Counted from the stretch's first letter, positions 38,407 to 48,448 are shown. The stretch: DNA of 64,000 nucleotides from Chloroflexota bacterium (GCA_022824865.1 JAJDZD010000025.1:1-64000), one strand, 5' to 3'. The notes: generated from the sequence alone by a model not told the origin. Program-made: numbers and translations.

Positions 38407-39642
38407 CTAGCTCGCGGACGGCGTGCGCAGCACCCGGTGCCCCAGGTTCTCCTCCGTCCGCTCGGCCACCGGCAGGACTTCGATCACCACGTGGGAAATT
38501 CCAACCACGTCCCCATTCTCGTCAAAGCTGTAGTCGTCGCCGATGGCCCCGCTCCAGGTCAGGCCATTCAGGCAATTCCGGAAACCCTCGACATCCTGAT
38601 CGTCATCGGTCTGCCGCAGGCATTCGGCGGCGATGTAGACGCCGTCGTAGGCCGAGCCCTGGAACCACGGCCACGGCGCAACCCCGCCGAAGCGATCCCT
38701 GAACTTCGTCAGGAACTCCGTGCCGGTCGTGGTGTTCAGCTCGGGATCCGGAACAATGGCTTTCAGGCCCGTCGCGTGCTCGCCGGCGATCTCCAGGGAG
38801 TTGGGCCCCGTGGGCACCACCTCGGAGTAAATGGGACCGTCATAGCCCAGCTCACGGGCCTGTTTGATGATCGTGCCGCCGGAGATTTCGCCTTGCGCGG
38901 CCAGGAACATCGCGTCAGCGTCGACACGCAGCAGTTTCGAGAGTTGGCTGCGAAAGTCGATCGCGTCCGAGGGATAGCTCTCCGCCGCCGCCACCGTGCC
39001 GCCCAGCCGCTCGAATTCCGCCACGGCCGCCCGACGACTCCCCTCCGCGTAGTCCGTGGCTTCGCTGATCGTCACGATCGTCCGCACCCCGCTGGCCCAC
39101 AGCAGGTTGCCGACGTCGGTGCCCGCCTTCTGCGAGCTGATGGCCGTCCGGTAGATGTAGTCGCCCGCCTCCGTGATGTCGGGGCTTGTCGAAGCCGGCG
39201 AAAACAGGATGACGCCGTCCTTTTCGGCCAGCGGAGCGGCGCCCAGCGTGGCCCCGCTGCAGGTCGCGCCAAGAATGATCTTGATCCCCTCCACGTCGGT
39301 CAGCCGCTGGTAGGCGGCAATCGCATCCGTGGACGTGCACTTCGAGTCCTCGATCACCAGCTTCAGCATCCGCCCATTGATACCGCCCGCCGCGTTGATC
39401 TCCTCCACCGCCAGCAGCTTGGATCGCGACAACGGAATCCCATACGACTCCCCAACCCCTGTCAACGAGTCCAGTGCGCCAATGACGAACGGTTCCTTCG
39501 ACGCGTCTGGCGCAGTCGTCGAGTCGGATTTCGTGGCGGCTGACTCGCCGGTGCCTTCAGGCGCACGATCCTCGCCGCACGCAATCACCAGCAGGGCGCA
39601 CAGACCGATCACGACCATTCGCGTCCAGCAACTGAGCTTCAT
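38407..39642 (-). CDS. branched-chain amino acid-type ABC transporter substrate-binding lipoprotein (LivJ-like)
   Basis: LCALLVIACGED lipobox; PFVIGALDSLTGVGESYGIPLSRSKLLAVEEINAAGGINGRMLKLVIEDSKC. Confidence 0.93.
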   Translation of the reverse strand: MKLSCWTRMVVIGLCALLVIACGEDRAPEGTGESAATKSDSTTAPDASKEPFVIGALDSLTGVGESYGIPLSRSKLLAVEEINAAGGINGRMLKLVIEDSKCTSTDAIAAYQRLTDVEGIKIILGATCSGATLGAAPLAEKDGVILFSPASTSPDITEAGDYIYRTAISSQKAGTDVGNLLWASGVRTIVTISEATDYAEGSRRAAVAEFERLGGTVAAAESYPSDAIDFRSQLSKLLRVDADAMFLAAQGEISGGTIIKQARELGYDGPIYSEVVPTGPNSLEIAGEHATGLKAIVPDPELNTTTGTEFLTKFRDRFGGVAPWPWFQGSAYDGVYIAAECLRQTDDDQDVEGFRNCLNGLTWSGAIGDDYSFDENGDVVGISHVVIEVLPVAERTEENLGHRVLRTPSAS

Positions 39643-39880
39643 GTATCCGTGCTAGCTGGCCGCGATCTGCCCGCGACTGATCATTCTATTGGGTGGACTG
39701 ACGACAGGAGCTTGCTCAGCTTCGCGGTCCAGGGCGCTCAAGCTCGCCATGTACGCTGCGAGCAACCGGCGCGTTGACGCCGGCACACACGCCTGGGAGT
39801 TGGCGCGCGCCTCAAGGCAGGCATGCTATCGCCAGCGCTCCTGGTGCGGCGCGGTTTCACATGGCGCGGAGGTGGCCTAC

Positions 39881-40477
39881 ATGGACACGGAAGCGGATGG
39901 CGTTCTCATCATCGTGGGCGACGCCACCGAGACGGTGGACACGCTCTACCCGATTCTGCGGCTGCAGGAGGACGGCTTTCGCCCGGTGGTCGCCGGGCCC
40001 CAGAGACGCCGGTACCAGATGGTCCTGCACGAAATCCCTCAATCCGGCTGGGAAATCACGCGCGAATACGAGGGCTACACCATCCAGGCCGACATGGCCT
40101 TCGCCGAGGTACAGCCCGAGGCGTACGTCGGGATCTTCTTTTCAGGAGGACGTGCGCCCGAGTACATCCGCTACGACCCTGACCTAGTCCGCATCACGCG
40201 CTACTTCTTCGAGCACGACAAGCCGGCGGCCTCCGTCTGCCACGGCGTGGAAATCCCTGCGTATGCAGGCGTCGTCGAGGGGCGCACGATGGCCTGCGTC
40301 CCGAAATGCAAGTTTGATTTGGAGGTCTGCGGCGGGATCTATGCCGAGGAGACCTGGGCAATCGATGGCAACCTCGTCTCTGGGCGAACCTGGCACGACC
40401 ACGGGCGGTACATGAAGCACTGGATTGAGCTGTTGAAGGCCGAGCGCCAACGCATGCTCGGGACAAAGGAAGCATGA
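39881..40477 (+). CDS. DJ-1/PfpI family protein
   Basis: ADGVLIIVGDATETVDTLYPILRLQEDGFRPVVAGP; nucleophile elbow ASVCHGVEIPAYAGVV. Confidence 0.9.
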   Translation: MDTEADGVLIIVGDATETVDTLYPILRLQEDGFRPVVAGPQRRRYQMVLHEIPQSGWEITREYEGYTIQADMAFAEVQPEAYVGIFFSGGRAPEYIRYDPDLVRITRYFFEHDKPAASVCHGVEIPAYAGVVEGRTMACVPKCKFDLEVCGGIYAEETWAIDGNLVSGRTWHDHGRYMKHWIELLKAERQRMLGTKEA

Positions 40478-41316
40478 GCCACGTGAAGTTGGGCGCGGGA
40501 ACCTACGCCTTTCGCGACGTCAACGTGTTAGAGGCCCTGCCGCGCGTGCGCCGGATCGGGTACGAGGCCATTGAGATCCTGGCCGGTCAAGGTTGGCCCA
40601 CCGCGCCGGCGCGTCTGAACCGGGACGATCGGACCCGGCTGTCGGATGCGATTCGGCAACAGGGTTTCGAGTCGCCGGCGATCATGTCTCTGCTGCCGCT
40701 GTGTGAGGAAGGCGGTGGTCAGCAGGCTGTCGACGCCGAGTTTCGCGCCGTCTGCCAGCTGGCCCGCGACCTCTCATTTTCGGATGCCCCCTCGGTTCTC
40801 AGCTCACCGATTGGGCACCAGAGTCCACCCTGGGACAGCGGCCGCGAAGGCATCGCCGACCGCCTGCTTGCGCTGGCTGACATCGCGCAGGAGCACGGGG
40901 TCATCCTGGCGGCCGAGCCGCACGTCGGAAACCCCCTGGACAGCCCGGAAAAGGCAGTCTGGCTCATGGAACAGACGAACCATCCCGCGCTGCGGCTCAA
41001 CTTCGATATGAGCCACTTTCACGTGCAGGGGATGGACCTGCGCCACTGCATCGAGGTCTGCCTGCCGTACGCCGCGCACATCCACGTCAAGGATGGCTAC
41101 ATCAACTCCGACGAAGAGGTCGTCTTCCAGCTTCCCGGCGAGGGCAGCCTGGACCTTGGCGAGTACTTCCGAATCCTGGCGGAGCACGACTCCACCATCC
41201 CGGTCACCGCCGAGGTCAGCGCCATGATCTGGCGCCGGCCCGACTACGATCCCTGGGTCGCGGCTGAACAATCATTCGCCGCCCTCGATGCGGCTCGCCG
41301 GGCCGCCAACACCTAA
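40474..41316 (+). CDS. sugar phosphate isomerase/epimerase (xylose isomerase-like TIM barrel)
   Basis: RIGYEAIEILAGQGWP, LAAEPHVGNPLDSPEKAVWLMEQTNHPALRLNFDMSHFHVQG, HIHVKDGYI. Confidence 0.9.
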   Translation: MSHVKLGAGTYAFRDVNVLEALPRVRRIGYEAIEILAGQGWPTAPARLNRDDRTRLSDAIRQQGFESPAIMSLLPLCEEGGGQQAVDAEFRAVCQLARDLSFSDAPSVLSSPIGHQSPPWDSGREGIADRLLALADIAQEHGVILAAEPHVGNPLDSPEKAVWLMEQTNHPALRLNFDMSHFHVQGMDLRHCIEVCLPYAAHIHVKDGYINSDEEVVFQLPGEGSLDLGEYFRILAEHDSTIPVTAEVSAMIWRRPDYDPWVAAEQSFAALDAARRAANT

Positions 41317-41353
41317 CCCACGCGCCTGTGACTACGAAAGACCTTTACATAAC

Positions 41354-41470
41354 CCTCTCGTCCTTAGAGGCGCGGCCTCTTGCCTCTCATGGGCGAGAGG
41401 CCGGCGCTGTCCCCAGCGACGGGTCAGGGGTCTTCCGCGCAACCACCTCCGGGTTACGCAAAGGTCTTCA
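41354..41470. repeat. diverged copy of the intergenic repeat family
   Basis: GGGTCTTCCGCGCAACCACCTCCGGGTTACGCAAAGGTCT matches 34222-34261 with few differences; flanked by CCTCTCG...CGAGAGG. Confidence 0.7.
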
Positions 41471-41538
41471 CGGGTCGTAGGTCCCGAAACGCCAGATCTA
41501 GCCTCGGCTGAGTGACAGCGTGCCGGGAGGCGGGATGC

Positions 41539-42423
41539 CTACGCGTCGAGCCGTCCGTTGGCCTGCAGCGTCAACAGCGCGTCGAGGGTGACGCTGCCGC
41601 GCCACTCCAACTCACAGGCGCGGCTTAGCGGTTCCCAGGTAATGTTCCATCCGACGTCCGGCTGCTGACCCGCCGCGAGCAGGTCCAAATTCGCCGCAAC
41701 ATCCTCTGGTCCAACGTGTGCTCGCAGCGGATGATCGGGCGTGGGAGCCCAGCCGAGAGGTTTGAAGACATAGCCTTCCGCATTGACATCGGCAACCAGA
41801 TCGCCGGAGAGAAGCTCGCCGACCACGCGCGCCAGCTCCGCATCGGCTCTTGCACGATCGGGGACGTTGTAGAGGAACGTAAGGACAACGCCCACCTCGT
41901 GAGGATCGGTTAGCTCCAGATCGGCGATCTTGGACCAGCAAAACGTCGTGGCGGCCTCCAGCCATTCGTGCCGAAAACTGTTCTGGTGCAGCAGGCCGGC
42001 AATGGCGGCCGTTGGATTCACGGATGCGGCAGGCGCGTCGTCGGTCTGCCACCAGGGCGCCCGCGGATACCTGAGCGCGGAAGGCAAGAGCCATGGCACA
42101 CCGCCTTCGGAGGTTGTGATGGTCAGCAGGTAGTCACAGGCATCCTTCACCATCTCGTAATCGACCCCAACAGTGCTGAGAATCTTGAGCGCGTGTTGCA
42201 CCGGCACCGGCTGGCTATCGGGACAGCGAATGTCCGGTTCGAGGGCGTTGCCGAATCCGCCGTCGGCGTTCTGATAGGGACGCAGCGCGTCCACCACCGC
42301 GGCTCGCGAGCCTTCCTTGAAGTGAAATTCAAACAGCCGACGCTCCAGAAGCCGAGCGTTCTTCCAAATGAACGCTTCGGCACGCTCCAGGATTGATCGA
42401 CCCATCGGGCCCTCCGAACTCAC
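41539..42423 (-). CDS. uncharacterised protein resembling alpha/alpha-toroid (terpenoid cyclase/prenyltransferase-type) fold
   Basis: DALRPYQNADGGFGNALEPDIRCPDSQPVPVQHALKIL; LLTITTSEGGVPWLLPSALRYPRAPWW; repeated helix and GGFG-type motifs. Confidence 0.65.
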   Translation of the reverse strand: MSSEGPMGRSILERAEAFIWKNARLLERRLFEFHFKEGSRAAVVDALRPYQNADGGFGNALEPDIRCPDSQPVPVQHALKILSTVGVDYEMVKDACDYLLTITTSEGGVPWLLPSALRYPRAPWWQTDDAPAASVNPTAAIAGLLHQNSFRHEWLEAATTFCWSKIADLELTDPHEVGVVLTFLYNVPDRARADAELARVVGELLSGDLVADVNAEGYVFKPLGWAPTPDHPLRAHVGPEDVAANLDLLAAGQQPDVGWNITWEPLSRACELEWRGSVTLDALLTLQANGRLDA

Positions 42424-42581
42424 AGGGCGCTGTCTGTGGGCCGAGCCACCGCTGGCATCAGGAGAGTCCAGTCACCCACGCGCCATGCTATCCCTACCGG
42501 ATTGAGTGGCGTTCGCAGGCGTTGGAATCGGCCTGCACGGCTCAATCATCCGCCTTGGATTTCCGTCCCACTACAGCGTCG

Positions 42582-43457
42582 TCAATCCCACGCATCAAGA
42601 CCCAGCAGCTTCCTGCCCAGGCCGGTCAAGTCGGCCGGCGACTGGGTCCGATGTTCCCGGTCGCGAGGATCGCGGGGCCAACCAGCCCCACCGCCTGGCG
42701 ACTTTGCCGGCCGGCGCTCCCGCCACGACTCGATGCGCAACTGCCTCAACTCTTCGTCGTCTTCCGCCGGCTGCATGGTGATGTACTGGGCCAGGCGCGG
42801 TTTGTCCGACCTGTTGTGACCGTTGCCGTGCGCCAGCATGCGGTCCCAGATAATCAGGTCGCCTGCCTTGCCGGCGATTGACTTGACCTCAAGTCCAGCA
42901 AGGTCGGGGTTCCAGGGATCGCGGTCGACGGGCTGTGTCTTTACCCAGGCGTCAAAGGCGCGGTGGAAGCCCGGAACGCACTGGAAACCGCCCTGGTCCT
43001 CCGCCGTGTCCGTCAGATACAGCACCCCCTGCACCCCAAACGGAATCGTCGGGCGCGACGTGTCCACGTCCCAGTGAATCATGCCCGTGTGCCCCCACTC
43101 CGGCCGGTCGGCTCGCACGGGCGGCTTCATGTTGACCCGGTCGAGCGACACCCACAGCCGCTCGCTGCCGAAGATCTGCGCAAAGGCCTGGTGCACCCGC
43201 GGGAACTGCCGGTTGTCCCACATCGCCTGGTGCTGGTACATCGACACCATGCCGGCCTCTGAAATCGGGGTCTGCGGATCGTTCCGGTCATACGGCGCCC
43301 ACTTGTACCAGTCGTCCGGGCTGTCCGGGTCCATCTCCAGGAAGTCCCAGATGGCCTCGACCAGCCTCGCCAGCTGCTCCCCCGGCACCGCATCGGACAC
43401 CACCACATACCCGTGTTCGTCCCAAAACGCCAGATCCCGTTCGCTCAGCACCCGCAT
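42582..43457 (-). CDS. phytanoyl-CoA dioxygenase (PhyH) family protein
   Basis: FWDEHGYVVVSDAVPGEQLARLVEAI, HTGMIHWDVDTS (HxD), DLIIWDRMLAHGNGHN. Confidence 0.92.
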   Translation of the reverse strand: MRVLSERDLAFWDEHGYVVVSDAVPGEQLARLVEAIWDFLEMDPDSPDDWYKWAPYDRNDPQTPISEAGMVSMYQHQAMWDNRQFPRVHQAFAQIFGSERLWVSLDRVNMKPPVRADRPEWGHTGMIHWDVDTSRPTIPFGVQGVLYLTDTAEDQGGFQCVPGFHRAFDAWVKTQPVDRDPWNPDLAGLEVKSIAGKAGDLIIWDRMLAHGNGHNRSDKPRLAQYITMQPAEDDEELRQLRIESWRERRPAKSPGGGAGWPRDPRDREHRTQSPADLTGLGRKLLGLDAWD

Positions 43458-43509
43458 GCCATTGCACCGCGTTGAATCTCCCGGTGCACTCTAGCGGCTG
43501 GGGAAACCG

Positions 43510-43860
43510 GATACCCCGCGCCTGTCCGGCCGGGCCAGGGCGGCGACCGGAACCCGGACGCCGTCACCTTCCCTTGGCAGGCTATGTACTCGCTCCGCAG
43601 AGCCCATTAGAATCCGGCGACGAGGCCTATGCCGTTCGGCGTCGAAACAATGAGCCTCTCAGCCAGGCATCGCGATCACTTCCTGCGTAAGGGCTACCTG
43701 GTCGCTGGGCACGTCTTCGGTCCTACTGAAGACCTCCGGTCGGTCGGCGGTGAGTACCCCGATGTCCTCGATCGCGGAGCCCGACGCCTGCACTCTGCCG
43801 GCGGATTCCGCGGTACCGGCGGCGACCTGCGGTTCGAGCAACGCGCCTATCCGCTGACCC
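43510..43860 (+). pseudogene. 5' remnant of a phyH gene plus upstream region (copy A of the module at 55 kb)
   Basis: MPFGVETMSLSARHRDHFLRKGYLVAGHVFGPTEDL...EYPDVLDRGARRLHSA...RFEQRA aligns without gaps to the 55268 ORF, about half identical, then similarity stops. Confidence 0.75.
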
Positions 43861-43909
43861 GGCGCGCACGGCCGAACAACGCCCTTCGGCAGCCCGACGG
43901 ACGTCGCTG

Positions 43910-45441
43910 ATGCCGGCCGCCTACCCGGAATCGGTCGTCCTGTCGAAGGCGCCGGGCCGCAGCGTCCTCTTCGCCGACCTGCTTGAGGTGGCCGAGATGC
44001 ACAACGCGAACCTGGTCGTGACCAGTGCCACCAAACACCCGGCGAATCCCGTACTCCCGGCCGGGCTGATCGGACGCTGGGATTCGATGCAGGCGTCGCC
44101 CTGGCAGGGGACCGTTCTCTGGGATGCCGAAGATGGCCAGTTCAAGTGCTGGTACATGGGCATTGACGCCCAGGAGGCCGGCATCCAGCGACCGCGCACG
44201 GGCTATGCCACGAGCGTAGATGGCATCGCCTGGCACCGTCCGGATCTTGGCATCTGCGAGTACAAGGGCTCCCGCGCGAACAACCTGCTCGTGGACAACA
44301 CGCCGCGTCGGACGAACGGCCCCTGCCTGAAGGACGTAGCGGACCCGAATCCCGATCGTCGCTACAAGCTCTTCCTTCCCGACGAAGACGAAAACAAGGA
44401 GATCTGGAACTCGCCCGACGGCGTTCACTTCACGCGCGAGGGGAAGCCGTGTCTAACGTCCGCTCGCACCACGGACGGCGCGTATCGCTGGCTCCCCGAT
44501 CCTGAAGCGTGGTTCGACGTGCACCAGGTGTTGTACGACCCCAGGACCCCGATCCACAGCGCCGCTACAAGTGCTACGGCCAGATCTCCGCGCCCAAGTC
44601 GCCGGATCGAGGCGGCTGGACGAGCCGAAAGGGCGGCATGGCGTACGGCCCGGACCCGTGGACGTGGACCCGCTCAACCCATAACCCCATCATCGATCCG
44701 GACGATGGCGAGGAGTTTCAAATCCACTTCATCTCGGTCTTCCCGTGGAAGGGCTACTACTTCATGCTCTACGAATTCGGGTGGATCGAGCCGCTGCTGG
44801 ATTCGTACGTGGGAGACGTGCGGCTCGCCGTCAGCAGGGACGGCGAGATCTTCAGGCGTGTGAACGCCCATGAGCCAGTGATTCGTCGCGGTGCCAGGCA
44901 CGAATGGGACAGCGGGTTCATCGTGACCTCCAGCGACGTGGTCGTATACGGCTCCGAGCTTCGCCTCTACTACTCCGGTCAGGCCGAGACCTGGACGATG
45001 TGGCCGCTCGGCGACCGGGTGGCGAAAAAAGTGGGATGGCCGCAGAGCGTGGGAAGCATCTACCCCGCCCAGATGGGGCTCGCCACGCTCCCGCTCGACG
45101 GTTTCACCGGCCTGGAGTCCCGAGATCAGGAGATGCCGGCAATCGTGACGACGATTCCGATCGAGACGTCGGCTTCAGCGGTTGAGCTTTCCGCAAGCGT
45201 GAGCCGCACTCTGGCGGCCCGCAGTTGGATCGACGTCGCCGTGCTTGGTTCGAACGGCGAGGAGCTCGAAGGATTCGGGCGTGCCAATTGCCATCACCTC
45301 AGCACCGATGGCGCCGATCGGCCGGTCCGCTGGATCGACACCGGGCACCTGCCGTCGGTCGCCGAGCCCGTGCAGTTGCGCTTCTGGATCTACGGCCAGG
45401 CCCGGCTGCACGGATTCACCTGTACGGATCGTTCAGAATGA
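43910..45441 (+). pseudogene. GH32/43-like beta-propeller glycosidase-type gene, frameshifted (ORFs 43910..44863 and 44509..45441)
   Basis: KHPANPVLPAGLIGRWDSMQASPWQGTVLWDAEDGQFKCWYMGIDAQ and DPQRRYKCYGQ...HNPIIDPDDGEEFQIHFISVFPWKGYYFMLYEFG; one extra C in the run at 44539-44542 restores VLYDPQDPDPQRRYK. Confidence 0.75.
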
Positions 45442-45499
45442 CACCTGATCGAACGCGTCGACCAACACCGAGTCGAGGACAGAACTGGAGGAGACCGCT

Positions 45500-46279
45500 G
45501 TGCTAATGACCCGCACCCTCAATCGCCTGACCGCATCGCAAGTCGGGATGTTCCACGACCAGGGGTTCCTGGTGCTTGAGGACGCTATCGCGCCGGCCGA
45601 TCTCGACGTCCTGCGAGCGTCGGTCGATGTGCTCGAGGCCTGGGCCCAGCACCATCAGCACCCGCACTTCGATGTCGAGAAAACCAGCACGGACGACCAC
45701 GTCGCCTTGCGCAAGATCCAGGCAATCCATCACCACGGCGGCGCGCCCTGGCGTGCGCTGATGACGCATCCGTTCACGCTGGATGTCTTCGAGGACCTGT
45801 TGGGCCCGGACCTCCGGTTCCACCACTCCAAGCTGATGATGAAGCCGCCGTTCGAGGGATCGGCCAAGCACTGGCATCACGACCTCTCCGAGGGCTTCGT
45901 CTCGCCGGCCGAGGTCAGTCGGCTCATTGAACAGGGCACCGATCTCACGCCGGAACGCGCGCCGGTGGTGGCGATCCAGTACTACCTGGACGACTCGTCG
46001 GCGGAGAACGGCTGCATCGAGGTCGTGCCCGGCAGTCACCGGCGTGGCCTGCACACCAACCCGCTGGCCCCGGAGTTATTCAGTCGCGACGAAGTGGTCC
46101 AGGCCGAAGTGCCGGCGGGCGGCGCCCTGCTCTTCCACTGCCTCACCTATCACTACTCCGCGCCCAATACTTCGCCGCACAAGCGCCGGGCGCCCGTCTA
46201 TGAGTATTTCGCCCCGACCGACGACGTGGCGTTGCTCCCGCGACAGCAGGACTACGGGCAGCCCGTCCGCACAGGCTGA
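45500..46279 (+). CDS. phytanoyl-CoA dioxygenase (PhyH) family protein
   Basis: MFHDQGFLVLEDAIAPADLDVLRASVDVL, KHWHHDLSEGF, YYLDDSSAENGCIEVVPGSHRRGLH. Confidence 0.92.
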   Translation: MLMTRTLNRLTASQVGMFHDQGFLVLEDAIAPADLDVLRASVDVLEAWAQHHQHPHFDVEKTSTDDHVALRKIQAIHHHGGAPWRALMTHPFTLDVFEDLLGPDLRFHHSKLMMKPPFEGSAKHWHHDLSEGFVSPAEVSRLIEQGTDLTPERAPVVAIQYYLDDSSAENGCIEVVPGSHRRGLHTNPLAPELFSRDEVVQAEVPAGGALLFHCLTYHYSAPNTSPHKRRAPVYEYFAPTDDVALLPRQQDYGQPVRTG

Positions 46280-46453
46280 GGATTAACTGACCAACACCCA
46301 GTCTTTGTAACCAGGACTGGTGCACGTCAGGCGACGGGCGCCGGCTTGGATTGGGCGGTGTTGACCGGCGCGGTCTCCGCGGGTTCGTTCACCTTCAAGG
46401 CGCCGCTGGGACATCCTCCTCGCGTGCGCGCAAGGTCACACCGGACCCGGCCG

Positions 46454-47302
46454 CTAAGTGGCCGCCTCCCGTTTCAATTCCTCCATCATGTGGCGATGCC
46501 GGCGCAGCATCTCCGCATCCTGCCCGGCCAGGTAGGCCCCCTCCATCTCGTTCGCAACGGTCGGCGCCGGCCACGCCGGGATGTCGATGCTCGCCGTGGT
46601 GATCCGATCGACGCCCCACGTGTACGCCACCACCTCACCCTTGCTGATGATCAGATTGACGCCCACGGCCGCCTCGACCACCGGCACACCGTTTTCCCGC
46701 GCCCGCGCCAGGACGGCCTCGTTCTGGGCGCGTTTTCGCGATCCGAACGATGGGATCAACAGCACTTGCGCGCCGTCCATGACCTGGGTCCGGGCGATGT
46801 GGGCGTTCCAGCGGTCATTGCAGATCAGCACGCCCACCCGCCCAATGGGGGTATCGGTGCCTCGCAATCGCCGCCCGACCCGATTGAAGTCCCACGACGG
46901 ATGCGTGCCCTCGGACAGTTGAGTCTTGCGATACGTCCCGCACAGCTCCCCGTCTGACCCGATGAAGGCGGCGCAGTTGTAGATCCCGTCATCGCGGCGC
47001 TCGGCGAAACCGAAACAGATGTTCCGCTTCAGAAGGCGCGCCACCGATTGAAAGCGCTGAATGTACGGCCCGTCGAGAGGCTCGGCCGGCGCGTGCATCG
47101 CTTCTGCCTTGGAGGGGTCGCGGACGACTTGCATGACCACGTATCCCTCGAGAAATCCTTCCGGCGCGACGATGACATCGGGCCGTTCGCGCGCCGCCTC
47201 GCGAATGAACGCCTCGAGCTTGTCGGCGTTCTCAGCCTTCTCCCACTTGGTCGGCTTAATGGAGAGCGCGCTCGCAACGATTGAGTGGTACATCAGGCTC
47301 AC
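46454..47302 (-). CDS. carbon-nitrogen hydrolase (nitrilase superfamily)
   Basis: Catalytic triad E (VAPEGFLEG), K (TYRKTQLSEGTHPSWDF), C (GVLICNDRWNA). Confidence 0.93.
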   Translation of the reverse strand: MSLMYHSIVASALSIKPTKWEKAENADKLEAFIREAARERPDVIVAPEGFLEGYVVMQVVRDPSKAEAMHAPAEPLDGPYIQRFQSVARLLKRNICFGFAERRDDGIYNCAAFIGSDGELCGTYRKTQLSEGTHPSWDFNRVGRRLRGTDTPIGRVGVLICNDRWNAHIARTQVMDGAQVLLIPSFGSRKRAQNEAVLARARENGVPVVEAAVGVNLIISKGEVVAYTWGVDRITTASIDIPAWPAPTVANEMEGAYLAGQDAEMLRRHRHMMEELKREAAT

Positions 47303-48420
47303 CCACTCGGTGAGGCCGAATCTGCGCCTGGCACTCCCATCAACCGCGCCGCGGTTCCACCGAGGATTGCGTCGCGGTCCTCATCCGCGAGAAATCCGCA
47401 GTGTCGGCCGATGAAGTCAATGTTCTGCCGGTAAGTCCAGAAGCGCATGACCATTGGCATATCCGTGCCCCAGATCAGGCGCCGGGCGCCGATTCGGCTC
47501 ACACACGTCTCGATGACCGGTTGCACTTCTCGCATCGGATAGTCCCAGACATTGCCCAATGAAATCGGAAACAGCAGCTGCAGATGCAGCCGCTGGTTTG
47601 CAAACGGTTCCCAGACGTAGTCCGGCAACGCAACGTGATCGCCATCGATGAACATCCGCCATGGAAACCCGTGGGTATGCACGACGGTGGTCTCCGGGTA
47701 TCGCTCCATCCAGCGTTCCAGGGTTCGCAGTTCGCTGCGATAGCTCTCGATCGCCGGATCCCGTCGCGCGAGCAGCGTCAGGTAGACGGGCACGCCCAGA
47801 GCCGCAACGGCATCCCAGAACGGTCGATACTCGGGCCCATCCCACGCCTCGTGGTGCCCGTACAGGTCCATCTGATACGGCATGAATTGCAGCCCGCTGA
47901 GCTTGAGTTCGGTAATCGCGCGCGTCACTTCGGCGATCGCTGCATCGGGGTCGTCGGCGACGCGCCATTCGGCGACATGCGCCAGAGCACCCAGCCGCTG
48001 TGGGAATCCCCGAACACAGGCGGCCATGTAGTCGTTCGTCGTTCCTTGGAACTTGTGCAGCAAGGCCCATTCGACATCGGCGTAGTCCATCTCGGCCACC
48101 AGCCGCTCCGGCGGGTAGGCCATGTCCTGCATGGACGGCGGCTGATACTGCTTGGCGATAACTTCGTCGCCGCTCCGCCACTCGAAGCGCCCGAACCCGG
48201 CCGCGCGAAAGTCAGCGTCCTTGAGCGAGTCGAGAGTCGCCCAGCGCCCGAGATCGATCAGCGCATCGACACCCGCCGGCGCACGGTCGCGCGTTCGCCA
48301 GGCCGGTTGATGATGAATGCCCATTTCCCGCTGGAGGTGTCGCAGCGGGTCCTCCTCGCTTGGCGGATCCAGCCGCTCGTTCGGACTCGGAAAGCAATAC
48401 GCATGTCCATCAACGATCAT
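47299..48420 (-). CDS. amidohydrolase (amidohydrolase_2 family)
   Basis: MIVDGHAYCFPSPNERL; VVHTHGFPWRMF; RRLIWGTDMPMVMRF. Confidence 0.88.
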   Translation of the reverse strand: MIVDGHAYCFPSPNERLDPPSEEDPLRHLQREMGIHHQPAWRTRDRAPAGVDALIDLGRWATLDSLKDADFRAAGFGRFEWRSGDEVIAKQYQPPSMQDMAYPPERLVAEMDYADVEWALLHKFQGTTNDYMAACVRGFPQRLGALAHVAEWRVADDPDAAIAEVTRAITELKLSGLQFMPYQMDLYGHHEAWDGPEYRPFWDAVAALGVPVYLTLLARRDPAIESYRSELRTLERWMERYPETTVVHTHGFPWRMFIDGDHVALPDYVWEPFANQRLHLQLLFPISLGNVWDYPMREVQPVIETCVSRIGARRLIWGTDMPMVMRFWTYRQNIDFIGRHCGFLADEDRDAILGGTAARLMGVPGADSASPSG

Positions 48421-48448
48421 CGCCGCCCTCCAGTCCGGGCGCTGGCGT

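Noticed and set aside
44509-44863. Programmed ribosomal frameshift in the GH-like gene
   Set aside because: No slippery heptamer or clear stimulatory structure; a missing C in a short C-run explains it more simply.
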